From Streptomyces sp. CCM_MD2014 (GTDB lineage Bacteria; Actinomycetota; Actinomycetes; Streptomycetales; Streptomycetaceae), in contig NZ_CP009754.1 of NCBI RefSeq assembly GCF_000772045.1, positions 6,510,001 through 6,574,000 of the forward strand: a DNA stretch of 64,000 bases. Reading direction: 5' to 3'. A program made the position numbers and the translations under genes. The notes under the pieces were generated by a model. The model saw nothing but the letters and a program-made list of their open reading frames with translations, ran no database searches and had not been told where the DNA came from. This document shows positions 57,999-64,000 of the stretch, piece by piece. Position 1 is the stretch's first letter; each line of letters opens with the position of its first letter.

Positions 57999-58898
57999 TC
58001 ACGTGTCGCACTCCAGCACCGTCCGGCACAGCCCGCACCGCGCCCGCACCCGACCCCGCACCGGCACCCTGATCCGCTGGTGACACGTCGGACACGGGAA
58101 CGACACCCGCAGCTGCCCCGGAGCCTGAGCCGTGAACGCGTACGCGTCGCCGTCCGCCGCCGGACCGGCCGCGTGCGGGTCCTGCGCGTGGCGGCGGTCC
58201 CGGGCGTAGCGGCGGCGGCCCGCCCAGCCGGCCGCCGTCAGCGGCGGCTGCCGCTCGTCCCGCCGCGCCCGCTCCAGCCCCCTGCCGTACGCCGTGTACG
58301 CCTGCGGACTGGTGAACCACACCGACGGATCCTCCCCGAACACCAGCGCCCGCTTGGCCAGCACGTAGCCGAACTCCTCCGGCGTCAGATACCCCAGCTT
58401 CTGCGAGGACGCCCCGTCCTCCCGGTAGGCGTCCAGGAGCAGCCAGCCCGCGCCCAGGTACGTCGCCGCCGTGTCGGTCAGGATCTCGTTGGCCCGGGTG
58501 CCCGGGAAGGACAGGTCCAGACGGTGCAGGTAGACGTGCATCACCTCGTGCGCGAGCGCCGCCCCGATGTCCCGGCGATGCGTGCGGAAGCGGTCGTTCA
58601 GCTCGATGAAGTACTCCGGTCCCGCCGTCAGTTCCACGTTCGCCGCGTGCGTCATCTCGCGGAAGGAGACGATCATGCGGGCGTCCGGCAGCCGGTAGTG
58701 CCGCACCAGCTCACGGGCCACCCGCTGCGCACCCAGATACAGGTCGTCCGTGTCGCAGAACGCCACGTCCACCGGGGCCACACTGGCCGAGAACGTCCGC
58801 ACGGTGTCGTACGACAGCCGCCGGTACAGCGCCGTGACCGCCTCCCGCACCGTCTCCAGGTGCGGGAACCCGTGCTCGACCGGTCCGCCGTTCGCCAC
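57999..58898 (-). CDS. zincin-like protein with C-terminal zinc ribbon
   Basis: 299 residues. ALAHEVMHVYLH (residues about 137-148) is an HExxH zinc metalloprotease motif, and a following NEILTDTAATYLGAG could give the third ligand. After a flexible linker (about 215-260) comes a zinc ribbon, CPTCHQRI then CGLCRTVLEC. Cytosolic by sequence. I know no characterised homologue; the fold suggests a specialised peptidase. Downstream gene is divergent chorismate mutase at 59035. Confidence 0.78.
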   Translation of the reverse strand: MANGGPVEHGFPHLETVREAVTALYRRLSYDTVRTFSASVAPVDVAFCDTDDLYLGAQRVARELVRHYRLPDARMIVSFREMTHAANVELTAGPEYFIELNDRFRTHRRDIGAALAHEVMHVYLHRLDLSFPGTRANEILTDTAATYLGAGWLLLDAYREDGASSQKLGYLTPEEFGYVLAKRALVFGEDPSVWFTSPQAYTAYGRGLERARRDERQPPLTAAGWAGRRRYARDRRHAQDPHAAGPAADGDAYAFTAQAPGQLRVSFPCPTCHQRIRVPVRGRVRARCGLCRTVLECDT

Positions 58899-59034
58899 GC
58901 CCTACCCCCAAGACGCCTGAACCCTGCTCCCTGAGTCCTGCTCGTCCCACTGTAGGACCGCACGGGAGCCGCGCGGCGTTCAGCGCCTGAGACGGTCTGC
59001 GACAGCCCGGCCGGCGCCCGTAGGGTGTGCGCCC

Positions 59035-59385
59035 ATGACCACCAGCAACACCGGTACCGGTGCCGTCGAACCCGCCGTCCGCGAGGAGCTGGCCCGGCTG
59101 CGGGACAGCATCGACAACATCGACGCGGCCGTCGTCCACATGCTCGCCGAGCGCTTCAAGTGCACCCAGCAGGTCGGCCACCTCAAGGCCCGCCACCGGC
59201 TGCCGCCCGCCGACCCGGCCCGCGAGGCCCGGCAGATCGCCCGGCTGCGCGCCCTCGCCGAGAGCGCCAAACTCGACCCCGCGTTCGCCGAGAAGTTCCT
59301 GAACTTCATCGTCGCCGAGGTGATCCACCACCACGAGCGCATCGCCGAGAGCGACGGCACCGCCGCCGCACCGGCCACCGACTGA
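59035..59385 (+). CDS. AroQ-class chorismate mutase
   Basis: 116 residues, all-helical AroQ domain: REELARLRDSIDNIDAAVVHMLAERF, KCTQQVGHLKARHRLPPADPARE and EKFLNFIVAEVIHHHERI give the three helices with the usual Arg/Lys/Glu active-site residues. Converts chorismate to prephenate for Phe/Tyr. A cytoplasmic, stand-alone enzyme without a signal. Ends with the hairpin at 59393-59414. Confidence 0.93.
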   Translation: MTTSNTGTGAVEPAVREELARLRDSIDNIDAAVVHMLAERFKCTQQVGHLKARHRLPPADPAREARQIARLRALAESAKLDPAFAEKFLNFIVAEVIHHHERIAESDGTAAAPATD

Positions 59386-59392
59386 GACGGCC

Positions 59393-59414
59393 GCGCCCCC
59401 GCCCGCGGGGGCGC
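59393..59414 (+). terminator. terminator after chorismate mutase
   Basis: Arms GCGCCCCC (59393-59400) and GGGGGCGC (59407-59414), 6-base loop, 7 bp past the stop. Confidence 0.75.
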
Positions 59415-59513
59415 ACGCCGGCAGAGCACGACGGCCGGCGCGGCGGAGCGGACATACCGCGCGTACCGAACCGCCTCTGTGCCCTGCCCACCGCATCAGG
59501 CAGCATGTCGTGC

Positions 59514-62012
59514 ATGTCCGTACTGACGCGCGACGAAGCGCAGACCCGTTCCCGGCTCCTCGACGTCCACCACTACGCGATCGACCTCGATCTCACCCGT
59601 GGGGACGAGACCTTCGACTCCCGCACCGTCATCCGGTTCACCGTCCGCGGCGACACCGACAGCACGGACACCTTCGTCGAGGTCAAGCCCGCGGAGCTGC
59701 GCACCGTCACCCTGGACGGACACCCCCTCGACCCGGCCGCGCTCGACGAGAACCGGCTGGCCCTGAAGAACCTCGCCCCCGGCGAGCACGAACTGCGCGT
59801 CGACGCCGCCATGCGCTACTCCCGCACCGGCGAGGGCATGCACCGCTTCACCGACCCCACCGACGGCGAGACCTACGTCTACACCCAGCTCTTCCTCGAC
59901 GACGTCCAGCGCGTCTACGCCGCCTTCGACCAGCCCGACCTCAAGGCCGTCTTCGACCTCACCGTCACCGCCCCCGAGGGCTGGACCGTCCTTGCCAACG
60001 GCATCACCGAGCACACCGGTGACGGCCGCTGGAAGGCCGCCACCACCCCGCTGATCTCCACCTACCTCGTCGCCGTCGCCGCCGGCCCCTGGCACTCGGT
60101 ACGCACCGAGCACCGCGGCCTGCCCTTCGGCATCCACTGCCGCCGCTCCCTCGCCCCGCACCTGGACGCCGACGCCGACGAACTCCTCGACGTCACCCGC
60201 GCCTGCTTCGACCGCTACCACGAGAAGTTCACCGAGCCCTACCCGTTCGACTCCTACGACCAGGCGTTCGTCCCCGAGTTCAACGCCGGCGCCATGGAGA
60301 ACCCCGGCCTCGTCACCTTCCGCGACGAGTTCGTCTTCCGCTCCGCCGTCACCGAGACCCAGCGCCAGACCCGCGCCATGGTCATCGCCCACGAGATGGC
60401 CCACATGTGGTTCGGCGACCTCGTCACCCTGCGCTGGTGGGACGACATCTGGCTGAACGAGTCCTTCGCCGAGTACATGGGCTACCAGACCACCGCCGAG
60501 GCCACCCGCTTCACGGACACCTGGACCGACTTCGGCGTCACCCGCAAGGCCTGGGGCTACGACGCCGACCAGCGCCCCTCCACCCACCCCGTCGCCCCCG
60601 AGGACGTCCAGGACACCGCCTCCGCCCTCCTCAACTTCGACGGCATCTCCTACGCCAAGGGTGCCTCCGCCCTGCGCCAGCTCGTCGCCTGGCTCGGCGA
60701 GAAGGACTTCCTGGCCGGCATCAACACCCACTTCGAACGGCACAAGTTCGCCAACGCCTCCCTCGCCGACTTCATCGACTCCCTCGCCGCCGCCACCGAC
60801 CGCGACGTCCACGCCTGGGCCGACGCCTGGCTGCGCACCACCGGCGTCGACACCCTCACCCCGAGCATCACCGGCGACAACGGCAGCCGCGCCCTCACCG
60901 TCCACCGCACCGGCGAACGCCCCCACCGCATCGCCGTCGGCCTCTACGACCAGGACCCGGGCGAGGAGGGCCGCCTCACCCCGCGCGAACGCCTCGACAT
61001 CGACGTCCCCCAGGACGGACCCCGGCCCATCGGCAAGCTCCCGGCCCTCGTCGTCCTCAACGACGGCGACCTGAGCTACGCCAAGATCCGCTTCGACGCC
61101 GGCTCCTTCCACGCCGTCCGCGAGAGCCTGTCCGGCCTGCCCGACCCGCTCACCCGGGCCGTCGTCTGGAACGCCCTCAGGGACGCCGTCCGCGACGGCG
61201 AACTCCCCGCCGCCACCTACCTCGACATCGCCCGCACCCACCTCCCGCACGAGACCGACCTCGCCCTCGTCGACGGCGTCCTCGCCTTCGCCGCCGGCCA
61301 GGTCGCCGACCGCTACGTCACCCCCCGGCAGCGGCCCGCCGCCCTCAACACCCTCGCCGAGCTGTGCCGCGACCTCATCCGCCGCACCGAGGACGGCGAC
61401 CACCCCGGCCTGCGCCTGATCGCCGTACGCCACCGCATCTCCACCGCCGCCCACCCCGACACCATCGCCGCCTGGCTCGCCGACGGCACCGTCCCCGGCG
61501 GACCCGAACTCGACCCCGAGCTGCGCTGGCGCATCCTCACCCGGCTCGCCGTCCTCGGCGCCACCGACGAGGCCGCCATCGCCGCCGAGCTGGCGAACGA
61601 CCCGAGCGCCACCGGCCAGGAAGGCGCCGCCCGCTGCCGCGCCGCGCTGCCCGACGCCGAGGCCAAGGCCCGCGCCTGGGACGCCATGTTCGCCTCCGAC
61701 GACCTCTCCAACTACCTGTTCACCGCCACCGCGCAGGGCTTCTGGCAGCCCGAACAGGCCGACCTCGTGGCCGGCTACGTACCGCGCTACTACACCGAGG
61801 CCGTCGCCCTCGCCGCCCGCCGCGGGCCCGCCATCGCCGACGCCGCCGGGCGCTGGGCCTTCCCGGCCCACGCCGTCGACGCCGACACCCTCCGCCTCGG
61901 CCAGGAGTGCCTCGCCGGCGCCGACCCCATCCCCGCCCTGCGCCGCAAGCTCACCGACCAACTCGACGACCTGGCCCGCGCCCTGCGGGTACGGGAGGCG
62001 AACACCGACTGA
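59514..62012 (+). CDS. pepN: aminopeptidase N (M1 family)
   Basis: 832 residues. The exopeptidase motif GAMEN is at 259-263 and the zinc site HEMAH at 293-297 with Glu316 in WLNESFAEY, all intact. The C-terminal ERAP1-like helical domain is present. Removes N-terminal residues from peptides; cytoplasmic with no signal. ATG 59514 is used, with ATG 59505 three codons upstream as an alternative. Codons end in C far more often than G. Confidence 0.96.
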   Translation: MSVLTRDEAQTRSRLLDVHHYAIDLDLTRGDETFDSRTVIRFTVRGDTDSTDTFVEVKPAELRTVTLDGHPLDPAALDENRLALKNLAPGEHELRVDAAMRYSRTGEGMHRFTDPTDGETYVYTQLFLDDVQRVYAAFDQPDLKAVFDLTVTAPEGWTVLANGITEHTGDGRWKAATTPLISTYLVAVAAGPWHSVRTEHRGLPFGIHCRRSLAPHLDADADELLDVTRACFDRYHEKFTEPYPFDSYDQAFVPEFNAGAMENPGLVTFRDEFVFRSAVTETQRQTRAMVIAHEMAHMWFGDLVTLRWWDDIWLNESFAEYMGYQTTAEATRFTDTWTDFGVTRKAWGYDADQRPSTHPVAPEDVQDTASALLNFDGISYAKGASALRQLVAWLGEKDFLAGINTHFERHKFANASLADFIDSLAAATDRDVHAWADAWLRTTGVDTLTPSITGDNGSRALTVHRTGERPHRIAVGLYDQDPGEEGRLTPRERLDIDVPQDGPRPIGKLPALVVLNDGDLSYAKIRFDAGSFHAVRESLSGLPDPLTRAVVWNALRDAVRDGELPAATYLDIARTHLPHETDLALVDGVLAFAAGQVADRYVTPRQRPAALNTLAELCRDLIRRTEDGDHPGLRLIAVRHRISTAAHPDTIAAWLADGTVPGGPELDPELRWRILTRLAVLGATDEAAIAAELANDPSATGQEGAARCRAALPDAEAKARAWDAMFASDDLSNYLFTATAQGFWQPEQADLVAGYVPRYYTEAVALAARRGPAIADAAGRWAFPAHAVDADTLRLGQECLAGADPIPALRRKLTDQLDDLARALRVREANTD

Positions 62013-62184
62013 GCGCGGACGCGGCCGGCCCCCTCTCCGGCGGGGCGGGGGAGCGGACCGGCCGCGAGGCCCGGTGACGGGCCGCCGGGATACCCCTTTC
62101 GGGTTGGATCACTGAGCTGTCCGGGCGCACACGCATCCATGCGTACAAGCTGGAACCCCAGTCCCCGTGCCCCAAGGACCGCTC

Positions 62185-63543
62185 ATGGGCCTGCCGCCCC
62201 TCGCCTCGGGCCCGCACGGCACCGACGCCCTGCGACCCCTGCTCGACACCGTGCTCGACGCCCTGCGCACCGGCACGGCCGCACGCGGCGGCCCGCTCCC
62301 CGCGGGCGGCCCCGACGCCGTCGCCGCCCGGGTGGCCGACGCGGCCGGCGACATCCTGCCCGACCGCGGCGACCCCGACGCGCTCCGCACCCTGGTCACC
62401 GCGCTCGCCGAAGGCGCCGCCGACCCCGCCCACCCCCTGTGCGCCGCCCACCTGCACGCCCCGCCACTCGCCGTCGCGGCCGCCGCCGACCTCGCCGCGA
62501 GCGTCCTCAACCCCTCCCTCGACTCCTGGGACCAGGCACCCGCCGCCTCCGCCCTGGAAGCCCTCGTCACCCGCGCCCTCGCCCGCGAGGCCGGCGCCGC
62601 CGACGCCCTCGTCACCACCGGCGGCACCGAGTCCAACCAACTCGCCGTCCTGCTCGCCCGCGAGAGGCGCGGCGCCCACCTGCGGCTGGTCCACGGCGAG
62701 AACGCCCACCACTCCCTGCCCCGCGCCGCCCGGCTCCTCGGCCTGCCCGACCCCGTCGTCGTCCCCGCCCCCGCCGGCACCCTCGACCCCGCCGCCCTCG
62801 ACGAGGCACTCACCCAGGTCCCCGGACCCCACCTCGTCGCCGCCACCGCCGGCACCACCGACACCGGGCTCATCGACCCGCTCCCCGACATCGCCGACCG
62901 CTGCGCCGCCCACGCCGCCCGCCTCCACGTCGACGCCGCCTACGGCGCGGGCCTCCTCTTCAGCGAACGGCACCGCCCACGACTCGCGGGACTGGAGGCC
63001 GCCGACACCGTCGCCCTCGACCTGCACAAACTCGGCTGGCAGCCGATCCCCGCCGGCCTCCTCACCCTCACCGACACCGACGACCTCGCCGCCCTCCACC
63101 ACCGCGCCGACTACCTCAACGCCGACGACGACACCGACGCCGGACTCCCCGACCTCCTCGCACGCTCCCCGCGCACCAGCCGCCGCCCCGACATCCTCAA
63201 AGCCGCCGTCACCCTCAAAACCCTGGGCCGCACCGGACTCGGCGCCCTCGTCGACACCGTCTGCGCCCTCGCCCACGACTTCGCCGGCCTGGTCGAAGAA
63301 CACCCCGGGTTCCTGCTGCACACCCCACCCGCCATCAGCACGGTCCTGTTCCGGCCCGCGGGCGCCACCGACGACACCGTCGCCGCCGTACGCCGCACCC
63401 TGCTCACCACCGGCCGCGCCGTCCTCGGCCGCGCCCGCGCCGACGGCCGGCTCTGGCTCAAGGCGACCCTCCTCAACCCCCACACCCGACCGGAGGACCT
63501 CGCCGCCCTCCTGACCCTCGTGGAAGGACACACCCCCCGATGA
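62185..63543 (+). CDS. PLP-dependent group II decarboxylase (diamine-forming type)
   Basis: 452 residues. NPSLDSWDQAPAASALE, TTGGTESNQLAVLLAR (phosphate-binding), HVDAAYGAG and the PLP lysine in LDLHKLGWQPIPAG match group II decarboxylases such as lysine, 2,4-diaminobutyrate and DesA types. The neighbour is an N-hydroxylase (ATGA overlap), so it probably makes cadaverine or another diamine for a hydroxamate siderophore. It is clearly diverged from the DesA sequence I remember. ATG 62185 has AAGGA 6 nt upstream. I see no IdeR/DmdR iron box (TTAGGTTAGGCTAACC-like) in 62013-62184. Confidence 0.85.
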   Translation: MGLPPLASGPHGTDALRPLLDTVLDALRTGTAARGGPLPAGGPDAVAARVADAAGDILPDRGDPDALRTLVTALAEGAADPAHPLCAAHLHAPPLAVAAAADLAASVLNPSLDSWDQAPAASALEALVTRALAREAGAADALVTTGGTESNQLAVLLARERRGAHLRLVHGENAHHSLPRAARLLGLPDPVVVPAPAGTLDPAALDEALTQVPGPHLVAATAGTTDTGLIDPLPDIADRCAAHAARLHVDAAYGAGLLFSERHRPRLAGLEAADTVALDLHKLGWQPIPAGLLTLTDTDDLAALHHRADYLNADDDTDAGLPDLLARSPRTSRRPDILKAAVTLKTLGRTGLGALVDTVCALAHDFAGLVEEHPGFLLHTPPAISTVLFRPAGATDDTVAAVRRTLLTTGRAVLGRARADGRLWLKATLLNPHTRPEDLAALLTLVEGHTPR

Positions 63544-64000
63544 ACACCACCCCGCACCCCGCCCACGACACCCCCCGCGACCTCGTCGGCATCGGCATCG
63601 GCCCCTTCAACCTCTCCCTCGCCGCCCTCGCCGATCCCCTCACCGGCCTCGACACCGTCTTCTACGAACAGCGACCCGACTTCCGCTGGCACCCCGGTCT
63701 GCTCATCGACGGCGCACGCGTCCAAGTGCCCTTCCTCGCCGACCTCGTCACCCTCGTCGACCCCACCAGCCCCTGGAGCTTCCTCAACCACCTCCGCGCC
63801 AGAGAACGCCTCTTCCCCTTCTACTTCGCCGAACGCTTCCACATCGAACGCGCCGAATACGACGCCTACTGCCGCTGGGTCGCCGACAACCTGCCCGCCC
63901 TCCGCTTCCACCACCAGGTCGACGCCGTCCGCTGGAACCCCGAACGCGACCTCTTCGAGGTCGACTACACTCAACTCGACGCCGACGGAGAGGCCGAGGC
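63540..64000 (+). CDS. L-lysine/L-ornithine N-monooxygenase-type protein (truncated by window end)
   Basis: At least 153 residues, open to the right edge. LVGIGIGPFNLSLAALA is the FAD-binding GxGxxN start typical of IucD/SidA/DesB N-hydroxylases. EQRPDFRWHPGLLIDGARVQVPFLADLVTLVDPTSPWSFLNHL is the conserved family stretch. Hydroxylates the side-chain amine of Lys/Orn or of a diamine. ATG 63540 overlaps the decarboxylase stop. Confidence 0.92.
   Translation, partial: MNTTPHPAHDTPRDLVGIGIGPFNLSLAALADPLTGLDTVFYEQRPDFRWHPGLLIDGARVQVPFLADLVTLVDPTSPWSFLNHLRARERLFPFYFAERFHIERAEYDAYCRWVADNLPALRFHHQVDAVRWNPERDLFEVDYTQLDADGEAE

Noticed and set aside
62013..62184. IdeR/DmdR iron box upstream of the decarboxylase
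   Set aside because: No TTAGGTTAGGCTAACCTAA-like palindrome visible by eye.

Overview
The window looks like chromosome from a Streptomyces-type actinomycete. GC is very high, almost every codon ends in G or C, GTG starts are common, and many starts overlap the previous stop as ATGA or GTGA. The his and trp genes have the gene content known from Streptomyces: a bifunctional priA, no trpF, and a trpM/trpX-like small gene between trpC and trpB. I see no rRNA, tRNA, transposase or integrase. This reads mostly as conserved core chromosome, with a few lineage-specific pieces.

Layout. 1-10 kb: the 3' part of an rluD-type pseudouridine synthase, a GNAT enzyme, a CPA1 sodium/proton antiporter, an MscS channel, a small hydrolase, a Tat-exported PhoD phosphatase, an anchored DsbA-like protein, a membrane protein and a DUF2252 protein. 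10-19 kb: dnaE, an unannotated-size 55-residue gene facing it, an NYN-domain protein, an ABC exporter pair, a membrane protein and a ybaK/LON-domain pair. 19.6-23 kb: a TPR-like hypothetical gene, a 44-bp tandem repeat array (about 11.5 copies, each able to fold into a hairpin) and a large membrane-associated protein.

23-38 kb is amino-acid biosynthesis. The his operon runs hisD-hisC-hisB-small membrane protein-hisH-priA-rid-hisF, tightly overlapped. After an MFS gene and a TIGR03085 gene come hisI-trpE, three small membrane proteins, and trpC-trpM-trpB-trpA, closed by a perfect 12-bp terminator stem. PriA probably serves both pathways, since no trpF is visible. A second DsbA-like protein and lgt follow.

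40-47 kb is the most unusual part: a six-gene operon on the minus strand in which every gene overlaps the next. It encodes four different ADP-ribosylglycohydrolase-superfamily proteins in a row, then a family III CoA-transferase and a CitE-like CoA-ester lyase. One of the four hydrolases has lost part of its metal motif. I know of no defined pathway for this set.

47-64 kb: a VIT1/CCC1 transporter, the NADPH glutamate synthase pair gltB-gltD, a GH46 chitosanase behind a rhomboid protease, a VWA/TerF-like protein, a SIMPL-domain protein, a zincin with a zinc ribbon, an AroQ chorismate mutase, aminopeptidase N and, at the right edge, a PLP decarboxylase overlapping a lysine/ornithine-type N-hydroxylase. 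That last pair looks like the start of a hydroxamate siderophore cluster that continues outside the window. I computed nothing: all family calls come from reading motifs.
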